Assembly: GCA_020161435.1 (NCBI GenBank)
Contig: JAIUNV010000001.1
Coordinates: 682,001-746,000 of the forward strand
Length of the DNA: 64,000 nucleotides
DNA from: Bacteroidota bacterium
Lineage (GTDB): Bacteria > Bacteroidota > Bacteroidia > Chitinophagales > Chitinophagaceae
Direction: 5' to 3'
Shown here: piece after piece, positions 26,414 through 34,217 of the stretch
Numbering within the stretch: the first letter of the stretch is position 1
Layout: the number at the start of each line of letters is the position of its first letter
Notes under the pieces: model-generated
Databases searched by the model: none
What the model was told of the DNA's origin: nothing
What the model saw: the letters and a program-made list of their open reading frames with translations, nothing else
Position numbers and translations under genes: made by a program

Positions 26414-27826
26414 TTATTTGCCTTCCTGTTCCTTCCACATTTGGTTGAAGGTTTTGGCAGAAAAATCCAGTGGAGCATGTTGCTTTTTCCAATCGCTGAA
26501 AAGGCCGTTGACCACTTTGTTTTTAAGTGAACCATTGCCCATGTTCATCATGGTGCGGCTGAGGCTGGCAGTTTTCCAGGCCTTCCATGCCAGGCGTTCG
26601 CTGAGTTTGCTTTCGCCCTGTGTTACTGCCTCGTGGCGGTTGTGCAGCAGCAGTTCATGAAGGTTGATGCGTACCGGGCAAACTGCTGTACAGTTGCCAC
26701 ACAGGCTGCTGGCATAGCTCAGGTGTTTATAATTGTGCATGCCTTGCAGCCATGGCGTAATTACTTTGCCAATAGGCCCGCAGTAAGTAGTAAGGTAGCT
26801 GTGGCCGCCAATGTTTTTGTACACGGGGCAGGCATTGAGGCAGCTACCACAACGAATGCAATACAAGGCTTCGCGGCTTTTTGCATCGGCCAGCAGGTTG
26901 GTGCGGCCATTGTCGAGCAGTATCACAAACATTTGGGTGGGGCCATCACTTTCGTTGCTTTGCCGGGGGCCACTCACCAGGCTGTTGTACACTGTTACTT
27001 GTTGCCCCGTGCCATAGGTGCTGAGCAGGGGCCAAAACAGCGGTAAATCGTGTATCGATGGAATACATTTTTCAATACCCACAATAGCAATATGGATATT
27101 GGGAAAGGCGCAGCTGAGGCGGGCATTGCCTTCATTTTCTGTAAGCGCAATACTGCCGGTATCGGCTACTATAAAGTTGGCACCGGTGATGCCTACTTCT
27201 GCCTGCACATATTTTTGGCGGAGTTTGTAGCGGGCCACCTGTGTAAGCTGCTCGGGGCTCAGGTTGGGCTCGCAGCCCAGTTTGTTGGCAAACAAGCGGG
27301 CTACATCTTCCTTGCTTTTGTGCATGGCCGGCGTTACAATGTGGTAGGGCGGTTCGCCGTCTAATTGCTGTATGTATTCGCCGAGATCGGTTTCAATGCT
27401 CTCGATACCGTTGCCTTCCAGAAAATCATTGAGGTGAATTTCTTCAGTCACCATGCTTTTGCTCTTCACCACTGTATGGCAGTCAGCTTCGCGGCAAATT
27501 TGCAAAATGGCATCCAGTGCCTGGGTACTGTCTTCGGCCCAAATCACTTTTCCGCCCCGGGCAGTAAACTTGGCTTCAAACTGTAGGAGGCTTTCATCGA
27601 GGTGCTCAATGGCCTGCCACTTGCGGTTTTTGGCCAGTTGGCGGGCCAACTCCAGCTCGGCAAACTGCGCTTTGCCCTTGGGCACAGCCGCATTGTATTT
27701 GCCAATGTTGAAGTTGATTTTGCGCCGGTGATCGAGGTCGGCGGCTTTTACGGTGCTGCGGGCAATAAATGCAGCTGCTCCTCCGGTGGAGGCATGCACA
27801 TCAGCCTTGGTAGCAGTATCGGCCAT
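26414..27826 (-). CDS. lutB: lactate utilization iron-sulfur protein LutB
   Basis: A 470-residue LutB-type protein, the iron-sulfur subunit of the LutABC L-lactate dehydrogenase. The N-terminal LUD domain covers about residues 65-300 (TVVKSKSMVTEEIHLNDFLE, GANFIVADTGSIALTENEGN, IHIAIVGIEKCIPS). Two 4Fe-4S motifs follow: CIRCGSCLNACPVY near 325 and CGNCTAVCPV near 378, then a helical C-terminus ending near FNQMWKEQEGK. LutA and LutC are not beside it; the upstream neighbours on the strand are a small membrane protein and DUF3109. It ends a long minus-strand run. There is a 136-bp gap to the next gene. Confidence 0.9.
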   Translation of the reverse strand: MADTATKADVHASTGGAAAFIARSTVKAADLDHRRKINFNIGKYNAAVPKGKAQFAELELARQLAKNRKWQAIEHLDESLLQFEAKFTARGGKVIWAEDSTQALDAILQICREADCHTVVKSKSMVTEEIHLNDFLEGNGIESIETDLGEYIQQLDGEPPYHIVTPAMHKSKEDVARLFANKLGCEPNLSPEQLTQVARYKLRQKYVQAEVGITGANFIVADTGSIALTENEGNARLSCAFPNIHIAIVGIEKCIPSIHDLPLFWPLLSTYGTGQQVTVYNSLVSGPRQSNESDGPTQMFVILLDNGRTNLLADAKSREALYCIRCGSCLNACPVYKNIGGHSYLTTYCGPIGKVITPWLQGMHNYKHLSYASSLCGNCTAVCPVRINLHELLLHNRHEAVTQGESKLSERLAWKAWKTASLSRTMMNMGNGSLKNKVVNGLFSDWKKQHAPLDFSAKTFNQMWKEQEGK

Positions 27827-27896
27827 GCAGCAACAGTAAAAAACGGTGATGAAAAAAGATACTATGGCCCGCCGTATTAATCAGGGCCGGCCGGCA

Positions 27897-28100
27897 TTAG
27901 TGGTGGCCGTGGTCGCCCTTCAGACTTTCGTGCTTGCGCAGTTCGTAGAAGATGGAAATAATGCTCAGGATAGCAAACGTGAGGACACCCAAAATGCTAA
28001 GTGCCAATGCCCAACCCTGACCGTAGTCGATGCTTTTAATGAGCATCATAAAACAAAAAATGGTAAGGAGTATGGTGGTAGCAAAAAATGGAAATTTCAT
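27897..28100 (-). CDS. small two-helix membrane protein
   Basis: A 67-residue protein from the ATG at 28098-28100 (MKFPFFATT). Two hydrophobic helices (TTILLTIFCFMMLI and WALALSILGVLTFAILSIISIFY) are joined by SIDYGQG, and the C-terminus is charged and His-rich (ELRKHESLKGDHGHH). I do not recognise the family. It lies between DUF3109 and lutB on the same strand, 70 bp before lutB, and is probably in the same transcript. The His-rich tail could bind metal, but that is a guess. Confidence 0.6.
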   Translation of the reverse strand: MKFPFFATTILLTIFCFMMLIKSIDYGQGWALALSILGVLTFAILSIISIFYELRKHESLKGDHGHH

Positions 28101-28127
28101 GACCGGAATGATTTGCTGCAAAAATAG

Positions 28128-28195
28128 GGGGAGAAGGGGAAAAGCCGAAAGCGAAAAGCGGAAGGCTTAACGCAAAATGCCAAAGGCGAATTGCC
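28128..28195. repeat. low-complexity AAGCG/AAAGC-rich spacer
   Basis: The spacer between DUF3109 and the small membrane protein repeats short units such as AAAAGCCGAAAGCGAAAAGCGG. It looks like degenerate simple sequence. No gene or clear hairpin is seen in it. Confidence 0.4.
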
Positions 28196-28206
28196 AAATG
28201 TCATCC

Positions 28207-28797
28207 TTACTTTCCCTGTATCTCAAAATAATCCTGTGCCACTGCATCTAGTGCTTCATAAAATTCCTGCCCGTATTTGCGGATGATGGGTTCTTTCAAA
28301 AACTGATACACGGGCACTTTGAGTTTCCTGCCCAGCTTGCAGGCAGGCTTGCACAATGTTTCGCGGGGTTCGTAGTTCACGTATTCTGTTTCGCCGTTTT
28401 TGCTTTGCTGTATACGTATGGGAAACAGGTGGCAGCTGATGGGCTTTTTCCAGGCTACTTTGCCATCGTTGTAAGCTTGCTCTATGCCGCATTTTACAAT
28501 ACCGGCGGCATCGGTAATGGCGTATACACAAATGCCTCCATTGATTGCGGGTGTTACCCAGCCAAATTCGGGGTCGTATACATAGCGGCCTTGCTTGTTT
28601 ATTTCGGCTACGTGCTGTGCCGGCAGGTAAGGCAGCACTGCTTCAAATACTTCATCAATACGAGCCAGTTCTTCTTTATCTAAAGGAGCACCGGCGTCGC
28701 CATCTACACAGCAACCACCCTTGCACTTTACCAGGTCGCATACAAATTGTTCTTCTACCAGTTCGTCACTCACCAGTTTGTTATCAATAGCTATCAT
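28207..28797 (-). CDS. DUF3109 cysteine-rich protein
   Basis: A 196-residue cytoplasmic protein of the DUF3109 family. The cysteines are ordered as CDLVKCKGGCCVDGDAGAPL near 20-35, GGICVYAITDAAGIVKCGIEQ near 90-105, SCHLFPIRI near 121 and TLCKPACKLGRK near 147-153, a layout like YkgJ-type Fe-S or zinc proteins. The conserved EGD-like GDAGAPLDKEE segment is present. The family is widespread in Bacteroidota and uncharacterised. Its start is 17 bp after the gldD stop, so it is in the gldE-gldD transcript. Confidence 0.85.
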   Translation of the reverse strand: MIAIDNKLVSDELVEEQFVCDLVKCKGGCCVDGDAGAPLDKEELARIDEVFEAVLPYLPAQHVAEINKQGRYVYDPEFGWVTPAINGGICVYAITDAAGIVKCGIEQAYNDGKVAWKKPISCHLFPIRIQQSKNGETEYVNYEPRETLCKPACKLGRKLKVPVYQFLKEPIIRKYGQEFYEALDAVAQDYFEIQGK

Positions 28798-28814
28798 AGC
28801 AGTAGTTGGTTCGG

Positions 28815-29456
28815 TTAATTGGTTTTCCAGCGAAAGGTTTCAATCATGTGCAGCAGGTCTTGCTTCAAAAAATCGTTGACCGGTTGCAGCGAATCTTCGT
28901 TGGGCGTTACATCAAAATACAATGCACCCCGCAAAAAATGGCGGGCAGAATCTGTTACAAAAAATTGATTGGCCGTAGCGGCATTGCCACCCACTTTAAA
29001 GTACACGCCATGTACACCATTGGAAGTGTGCATTACGCTGTCATCTATAGCCGTGGCTTTGCTGGTATGCTTGTAAGTGAGGTTAAAAGCATCGTTGACG
29101 AGCTTGTCGAAATTGGATTGGCGCAAATCTTTGTAGCTGATATGGATACGGCCGTTGAACTGCGGAAAGTCGATGTTAATCCACCACGGATTTTCAGGTG
29201 TGCTGTCGAAAAAAGTGGAGTCTTTTATCACGGTTGCATATACGGGCAATTCGAATGAATAGGGATAGCCAGCCTGCTCAAAGGTTTGATATTTCTTTTC
29301 AGGAAAAGCAATGTCAAAATAGCCTTTTGGCTTGGGGGTAAACGTGCTGTTGCAAGCCCAGCTTGACACAAGCAGTAAAAGCAAACACCAATGGCGTACA
29401 GAAAATCGATGGGAGAAATGATGCATGATAATAGAACGAATGAAAGCCCGGGTCAT
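28815..29456 (-). CDS. gldD: gliding motility lipoprotein GldD
   Basis: A 213-residue GldD protein needed for gliding and T9SS function in Flavobacterium. The ATG overlaps the gldE stop (TAATG), which favours coupled translation; an inner ATG at 29424-29426 would give a more normal signal peptide (MHHFSHRFSVRHWCLLLLLV). The lipobox ends SSWAC, so the mature protein is a lipoprotein. GldD landmarks are FTPKPKGYFDIAFPEKKYQT, YPYSFELPVYATV, PWWINIDFPQFNGRIHISYK, GVYFKVGGNAATANQFFVTD and FLRGALYFDVTPNEDSL. It follows mutY-ssb-gldE, the conserved order in the phylum. Confidence 0.92.
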   Translation of the reverse strand: MTRAFIRSIIMHHFSHRFSVRHWCLLLLLVSSWACNSTFTPKPKGYFDIAFPEKKYQTFEQAGYPYSFELPVYATVIKDSTFFDSTPENPWWINIDFPQFNGRIHISYKDLRQSNFDKLVNDAFNLTYKHTSKATAIDDSVMHTSNGVHGVYFKVGGNAATANQFFVTDSARHFLRGALYFDVTPNEDSLQPVNDFLKQDLLHMIETFRWKTN

Positions 29457-30808
29457 TATTCTTCCACCGGTCTGATGGTCACTTTAATTTTTTGGATGCG
29501 GTTTTTATTGACCTCGAGAATAGTAAAATCAAAATCGCCAACGGTAATGATAGTATTTTGCTGTGGTATTTCGCCCGATACTTCGAGCACCAAACCTGCC
29601 AGCGAATCACTCTCGCCTTTTACTTCATCAAAAGTATCGGGGCTGAGTTGCATAATGCGGCACACATCGTTGAGCATGGTTTTGCCTTCAAACACAAAAT
29701 TGAGGTCGTCAATTTTGCTGTTGATGGTTTCTTCTTCGTCAAACTCATCTTTGATTTCACCAATAATTTCTTCGAGAATATCTTCCATGGTAATGATGCC
29801 GCTTGTGCCGCCAAATTCGTCTACCACTACTGCAAAGTGTGTTCTCTTTTGCTGAAACTCCTGCATCAAATCTTCAATGAGTTTTTGCTCATGAATAAAG
29901 AAGGCAGGGCGCATCAGGCTGTGCCAGTCGAAATCGGGCGGTTGCTGCAGGTAGCCGAGCAAATCTTTGGTATGCATCATGCCTTTTATTTCATCCAGCG
30001 AATGATGGTATACGGGCAGGCGGCTATAGTGCAGTTCTTCTACTTTCTTTTTTACTTCTTCAAAGTTGCTGTCGAATGAAAGGCCGTGCACATCCAACCG
30101 GGTTTTCATGACCTGCTTTACAGAGATGTTGCCAAACTTCAGCACCCCTTTCATGATGTTTTTTTCTTCTACCGATGCATCTTCTTCGTTGGTCAAATCA
30201 ATGGCATGGTTCAGCTCTTCAATGCTGGCTGCGGTTGATCGTTGGCCAAGTTTTCTTTCAATGCCATCGCTCAGGTTTACCATATATCCGGCTATACGGT
30301 TAAAGAGCAGGTAAATGGCTTCTACCATCCAGCTGATATCTTTTGCAAAACGGATATTGTTTTGCGCAGCAAATGATTTGGGCAATACTTCGGCAAACAA
30401 TAAAATGATAGCGGCAATGAGCAGCACTTTGGTAGCCAGCAGCCACCAAATGTTTTGCATTTCCAGGTACTTGTCTATCAAAAAATTACTGATGATGACA
30501 ATACCAATATTGGCAATGCTGTTGGCCATCATGAGTGAGCCCAACAACACTTTGGGCGATTCCAGCAGCGATATGATGCGTTTATAGCCCGGCTGACTTT
30601 TTGTTTTCAGCAGGTTGATGTCTTTGAACGTGAGGGAAAAAAAAGCCACTTCGGCACCAGATGCGCAAAACGACAGGAAAAGCAATGCCAGCAGCAATAT
30701 CACCAGCGTGGTGGTGAGTTCGGTAGTAATGAGCAGCAATGGCCCGAGGGCCGGTAAATGATCCAATAGAAACAAATTGGTGAATAATAATATGAAGCTA
30801 AGCATCAT
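29456..30808 (-). CDS. gldE: gliding motility-associated CNNM/CBS membrane protein GldE
   Basis: A 450-residue protein of the HlyC/CorC (CNNM) superfamily. The start at 30806-30808 (MMLSFILLFTNLFLL) is chosen over the longer frame because the preceding 60 residues lie in the ssb intergenic DNA and look random. The CNNM domain has about four membrane helices (LVILLLALLFLSFCASGAEVAFF, LGSLMMANSIANIGIVIISN, LLATKVLLIAAIILLFAEVLPK). Two CBS units follow at about 215-330 (VKQVMKTRLDVHGL, YHHSLDEIKGMMHTKDLL, HFAVVVDEFGGTSGIITMED), then a CorC_HlyC C-terminal domain. It is a partner of GldD in gliding; ion transport has been suggested for relatives. Confidence 0.93.
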   Translation of the reverse strand: MMLSFILLFTNLFLLDHLPALGPLLLITTELTTTLVILLLALLFLSFCASGAEVAFFSLTFKDINLLKTKSQPGYKRIISLLESPKVLLGSLMMANSIANIGIVIISNFLIDKYLEMQNIWWLLATKVLLIAAIILLFAEVLPKSFAAQNNIRFAKDISWMVEAIYLLFNRIAGYMVNLSDGIERKLGQRSTAASIEELNHAIDLTNEEDASVEEKNIMKGVLKFGNISVKQVMKTRLDVHGLSFDSNFEEVKKKVEELHYSRLPVYHHSLDEIKGMMHTKDLLGYLQQPPDFDWHSLMRPAFFIHEQKLIEDLMQEFQQKRTHFAVVVDEFGGTSGIITMEDILEEIIGEIKDEFDEEETINSKIDDLNFVFEGKTMLNDVCRIMQLSPDTFDEVKGESDSLAGLVLEVSGEIPQQNTIITVGDFDFTILEVNKNRIQKIKVTIRPVEE

Positions 30809-30881
30809 ACATGGATTAGCGGCAAAGTAACGGTCATTGCTGCCGGCACTTAGCACCAACGGCAAAAATAACATTCCATCC

Positions 30882-31322
30882 TCAATAGCCAGAGAGGTCG
30901 GGGCCATCGGTGTTGGGCGGTATGTCGCTGCCACTAAAATTGTCGATGCCTTCGGGGCCGAAGCCTTGCCCCTGAGCAAAACTGCCATCACCCCGCTTGT
31001 CGAGCATAATCAGGTTTTCGCCGACTATTTCAGTGGCAAATTTTTTATGTCCTTCTTTATCTTCCCATGTGCGGGTTTTCAGGCGACCTTCAATATATAC
31101 CAGGCTTCCTTTGTGCAGGTATTTTTGCGCCAGCTCAGCCAATCCACGCCACAGTACTACCATGTGCCATTCGGTTTGGCTTACCAGTTTGCCGGTTTTA
31201 TCCTTGTAAGATTCGGTGGTTGCCAACGGAAATTTTGCAACAGTCACATTGCCTTCCAACACTTGTGTATCGGGTTCTTTTCCCAGGTTGCCAATCAGGG
31301 TTACTTTGTTTACGCCTCGCAT
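30882..31322 (-). CDS. ssb: single-stranded DNA-binding protein, gldE-linked
   Basis: A 146-residue SSB with the OB fold at residues 1-107 (MRGVNKVTLIGNLGKEPDTQ, AKFPLATTESYKDKTGKLV, WHMVVLWRGLAELAQKYLHK, GSLVYIEGRLKTRTWEDKEG, ATEIVGENLIMLDKR) and a Gly/Pro/Asp-rich tail ending DGPDLSGY. The tail lacks the classic DDDIPF tip. Its place between mutY and gldE is conserved in Bacteroidota, so this is probably the main chromosomal SSB and the gene at 15963 the accessory one. Confidence 0.94.
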   Translation of the reverse strand: MRGVNKVTLIGNLGKEPDTQVLEGNVTVAKFPLATTESYKDKTGKLVSQTEWHMVVLWRGLAELAQKYLHKGSLVYIEGRLKTRTWEDKEGHKKFATEIVGENLIMLDKRGDGSFAQGQGFGPEGIDNFSGSDIPPNTDGPDLSGY

Positions 31323-31402
31323 AGGTTCATTCTTACTTTACCGAAATAGTTATCTCTTTAAAGTTAGTTTTTTTATGCAAAAACGAAACCCGGCCACCCT
31401 TT

Positions 31403-32533
31403 TTAAAACAAGTTGGTTTGCGTAACGGCCTCTCGTTTGTTAAGGTAGTCGCGAATGACTTTGGGAAAAGCCAGCTTGGCAATAGCTGATTCATTTACCC
31501 ATTGTGCACCGGGCACAGCTACAGCTCCATCTACTGTGCACTCTACAAAGTGGGCATAAATGGTTTGGTGCGTAAGCAGCTGCCTGAAAGGACCATTTGC
31601 TGCTACAACCGCAGTGGTTGCAGGCAATAGCTTGCGGGCTTTTTTTAAATATTGTTCATTGGTGGTAAATGCCGAAGCTGCTTCTTCTGCCAGTATGAAT
31701 TCATGCAAGCCCTGCCAAATGTCTTTGTCATTTCTTTGGCGTACTAAGGTTTGCTGTTGGTACCGAAAAATGAAATAGTAAAAGTGGCGGTCTTTCTTGA
31801 TGAGCTTTTTCGATTTTACCGGCAGGCTTTCTACCCGCTGATGTACAAAAGCGATGCATTTTTTTTGCATGGGACATTGCAGGCATAATGGGGCAGCAGG
31901 CTTGCAAACAGTAGCGCCAAAGTCCATGATGGCCTGGTTGTAGGCGGCAGGCTCATGTTGTGCCAAATGTGCATCGGCTTCTTGTGTAAAGCGTTCTTTG
32001 CCGGCGGTTGTATCGAAAGGTTCATCAATGCCATAAAAGCGGGCCAACACCCGAATAACGTTGCCATCTACCACGGCATGCGGCAGGCTAAAGCCAAAAC
32101 TGGCAATGGCGGCGGCAGTGTAAGGGCCTACCCCTTTCAGGCTCAAAATATCGGCATAGTTGCCGGGGAAATGACCGCCAAACTGTTGCATTACTTGTCG
32201 GGCTGCAGCCAGCAGGTTGCGACAGCGGCTGTAGTAGCCCAGTCCTTCCCACAGCTTAAAAACTGCATCATCTTCAGCCGCCGCCAGCTCGGCAATGGTT
32301 GGGTAAGCGGCTATAAAACGCAGGTAGTATGCCAAGCCCTGCTCTACCCGGGTTTGCTGTAAAATAATTTCGGAGAGCCAGATTTTATAAGGATCTTTTT
32401 CGCCCTTCCAGGGCATGCTGCGCTGGTTGTGGTGGGTATGCCAGTGCAGCAACGTTTGGGTGAACCATGGCTGGCTGGTGTAACCTTTTTTGCGGGATGA
32501 AGCAGTAGCAGAAGATGTGGGCATACAGTACAA
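31403..32533 (-). CDS. mutY: A/G-specific adenine DNA glycosylase
   Basis: A 376-residue MutY that removes adenine mispaired with 8-oxoguanine. The helix-hairpin-helix LKGVGPYTAAAIASFGF and the catalytic Asp in HAVVDGNVIRVLARF are present, along with the glutamate in WLSEIILQQTRVEQGL. The 4Fe-4S loop reads CKPAAPLCLQCPMQKKC, exactly the C-x6-C-x2-C-x5-C spacing. A C-terminal NUDIX-like domain (about 225-365) reads the 8-oxoG strand. The N-terminal 20 residues (MYCMPTSSATASSRKKG) look like an extension; an ATG at 32524 is an alternative start. It heads the mutY-ssb-gldE-gldD run. Confidence 0.95.
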   Translation of the reverse strand: MYCMPTSSATASSRKKGYTSQPWFTQTLLHWHTHHNQRSMPWKGEKDPYKIWLSEIILQQTRVEQGLAYYLRFIAAYPTIAELAAAEDDAVFKLWEGLGYYSRCRNLLAAARQVMQQFGGHFPGNYADILSLKGVGPYTAAAIASFGFSLPHAVVDGNVIRVLARFYGIDEPFDTTAGKERFTQEADAHLAQHEPAAYNQAIMDFGATVCKPAAPLCLQCPMQKKCIAFVHQRVESLPVKSKKLIKKDRHFYYFIFRYQQQTLVRQRNDKDIWQGLHEFILAEEAASAFTTNEQYLKKARKLLPATTAVVAANGPFRQLLTHQTIYAHFVECTVDGAVAVPGAQWVNESAIAKLAFPKVIRDYLNKREAVTQTNLF

Positions 32534-32612
32534 TTACAGCAAGGGTACAAATTCGTTCAAATAAGGCGTTTACCTTTGATAATGAAATATTTACAAAAAA
32601 CGATTCCAATTA

Positions 32613-32643
32613 TTGCAATTCACGTTTTCCTGTCTTACTTTTA
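32613..32643 (+). promoter_or_regulatory. probable promoter for the HU gene
   Basis: TTG at 32613-32615 and TACTTTTA at 32636-32643 are spaced by 20 bp, close to the Bacteroidota TTG-N19/21-TAnnTTTG pattern with one mismatch in the -7 box. The ATG follows 30 bp later. Confidence 0.45.
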
Positions 32644-32673
32644 ATGACAAACCGTTGTAAATCATTCTGAATC

Positions 32674-32979
32674 ATGCGCAAATCAGACCTCATCAACCAA
32701 ATTGCCGATAAAACCGGTATTCCCAAAGTGGATGTTTTGGTGACACTCGAAACCATGTTTAAAGAGGTGAAGGAAAGTCTTTCCAACGGGGAAAATATTT
32801 ACATCCGTGGGTTTGGCAGTTTCATTACCAAAAAACGGGCAGCCAAAATTGGCCGCAACATCAAACGCAATGTAGCAGTAGAAATTCCGGAGCATTTTAT
32901 TCCTGCATTCAAACCCAGCAAAGAGTTTGTGGCAGAAGTTAAATTGAAGACGAGTGGCAAAAGCGACGCCGCCGAATAG
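32674..32979 (+). CDS. HU/IHF family DNA-binding protein
   Basis: A 101-residue nucleoid protein. It starts MRKSDLINQIADKTGIPKVD and has the dimer helices (VLVTLETMFKEVKESLSNG), the saddle strand GENIYIRGFGSFITKKRAAK and the arm with IGRNIKRNVAVEIPEHFIPAFKPS. The arm tip reads VAVEIPEH in place of the common GxxxxIPA form, still with the DNA-intercalating Pro. A charged tail of about 12 residues follows the family end. It is divergent from mutY and precedes the TPR gene by 47 bp. Confidence 0.93.
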   Translation: MRKSDLINQIADKTGIPKVDVLVTLETMFKEVKESLSNGENIYIRGFGSFITKKRAAKIGRNIKRNVAVEIPEHFIPAFKPSKEFVAEVKLKTSGKSDAAE

Positions 32980-33026
32980 CCCAGCCATATACCTTTGCCC
33001 CCGGCCCAACCAATGGGCAGAGGGAT

Positions 33027-33899
33027 ATGAATAAGACGCAAAAAATTACAATCGTATTGGCCCTCGCTGTTACAGCGGGGCTTTATTATTTTGGTAGTAC
33101 TGTAGGGCCCAAAAAGCCGGCGGCAAATGCCACAGCAAAGGCCGACACCAGCCACAACCACGACCCGCTTGACCTGGAAAAAGTACGTGCCGGTGCCATG
33201 AGCCAACTGAGCCAGGCCCAGCAGCAGTACATCAATACATTGGAAAACACAGTGAGCCGTGGCGATGTAAAAGGTCAGCAAGCCGCTGCACACCGCAGCC
33301 TGGCCAGCTTCTGGAAAGACTCTGTGCCCAGCCCCGTTCTGCATTTTAAGCATCTGTCGTTGGCTTCCGAATTGGATAATACCGAAAAAAGTCTCACATT
33401 TGCCGCCCATTCCATTTTAGGCTATCTGCCGTATGCCCATAATCATTTGGAGCAAGAGTGGCTGGCCAACAGAGGAATGGAGTTGTTTGACAAGGCTTTT
33501 TCCATCAACCCCAACAATGATTCAACCATTGTAGGACAGGGCGGATGTATAATGTATGGCGCCATTACCCCCGACGGGCCAATGGCTGGTATAATGAAAG
33601 TGAGGTCTGTAGCTGAGAAAGATTCAACCAACGTGTTTGCCCAATATATGCTGGGCATAGGCGGTATGAACAGCAATCAGTACGATAAAGCCGCTCTTCG
33701 TTTTGCCAAAGTAGTACAAGCACAACCCGACAATTTGGAGGTATGGTTTAAACTGGCCGAAGCTTATGAGCTGGCGGGTATGACCAAAGAAGCCATCAAC
33801 AGCTACGAAACCATTGAACGAAAAGTAACAGTGCCGGAAATGAAAGCAGAAATCCGGAAACGGATTGAGCAACTGGCCAAGGCCGGTACCGGCAAATAG
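33027..33899 (+). CDS. TPR-repeat protein with N-terminal membrane anchor
   Basis: A 290-residue protein with a short basic start and one hydrophobic segment (MNKTQKITIVLALAVTAGLY), so it is anchored or exported. The body is helical with tetratricopeptide units, best seen at about residues 135-270: ANRGMELFDKAFSINPNND, AEKDSTNVFAQYMLGIGGMN, NQYDKAALRFAKVVQAQPDN and AEAYELAGMTKEAINSYETI. It is 47 bp after the HU gene and 39 bp before the 31-residue basic gene, in a gene order shared by many Bacteroidota. Its partner proteins are unknown. Confidence 0.8.
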   Translation: MNKTQKITIVLALAVTAGLYYFGSTVGPKKPAANATAKADTSHNHDPLDLEKVRAGAMSQLSQAQQQYINTLENTVSRGDVKGQQAAAHRSLASFWKDSVPSPVLHFKHLSLASELDNTEKSLTFAAHSILGYLPYAHNHLEQEWLANRGMELFDKAFSINPNNDSTIVGQGGCIMYGAITPDGPMAGIMKVRSVAEKDSTNVFAQYMLGIGGMNSNQYDKAALRFAKVVQAQPDNLEVWFKLAEAYELAGMTKEAINSYETIERKVTVPEMKAEIRKRIEQLAKAGTGK

Positions 33900-33938
33900 T
33901 TACTGTTTCATATTTAGAACTAATAAAATCATTGAACT

Positions 33939-34034
33939 ATGCCTTGCGGTAAAAAAAGAAAGCGTCATAAGATTGCGACTCACAAACGTAAAAAGCGTTT
34001 GAGAAAGAATCGTCATAAGAAGAAGAACAAATAA
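33939..34034 (+). CDS. 31-residue very basic protein, ribosome-associated type
   Basis: A tiny frame starting ATG CCT TGC GGT and ending TAA. The protein begins MPCGKKRKRHKIATHKRKKR and ends NRHKKKNK, with 20 Lys/Arg and three His among 31 residues. It is too short for usual gene finders but has all signs of being real: a compact frame, its own strong terminator 20 bp later, and near-identical peptides that I recall beside rng in many Bacteroidota. The pattern resembles small ribosomal proteins of the bTHX/bS22/mS38 kind, so binding to rRNA is likely. The exact ribosomal identity is inference. Confidence 0.75.
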   Translation: MPCGKKRKRHKIATHKRKKRLRKNRHKKKNK

Positions 34035-34053
34035 TCAGCTCTTTTTCTACGTG

Positions 34054-34094
34054 CATTTACCTGCCTGTACTATTACGGGCAGGTAAATGTTTTT
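34054..34094 (+). terminator. terminator after the small basic gene
   Basis: CATTTACCTGCC pairs perfectly with GGCAGGTAAATG (12 bp, 12-base loop) and is followed by TTTTTC. It separates the HU-TPR-basic protein unit from rng. Confidence 0.85.
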
Positions 34095-34217
34095 CTGGTT
34101 TATTCTGTTGCCTGCCTGTTTCACCCGTGCATATTATCCCCCAATAAAGTACCAAACATGCAGCAGGTCTCAGGGACTTGCCATGCACCTAATTCAAACA
34201 CAAACTGATTGCACTTT

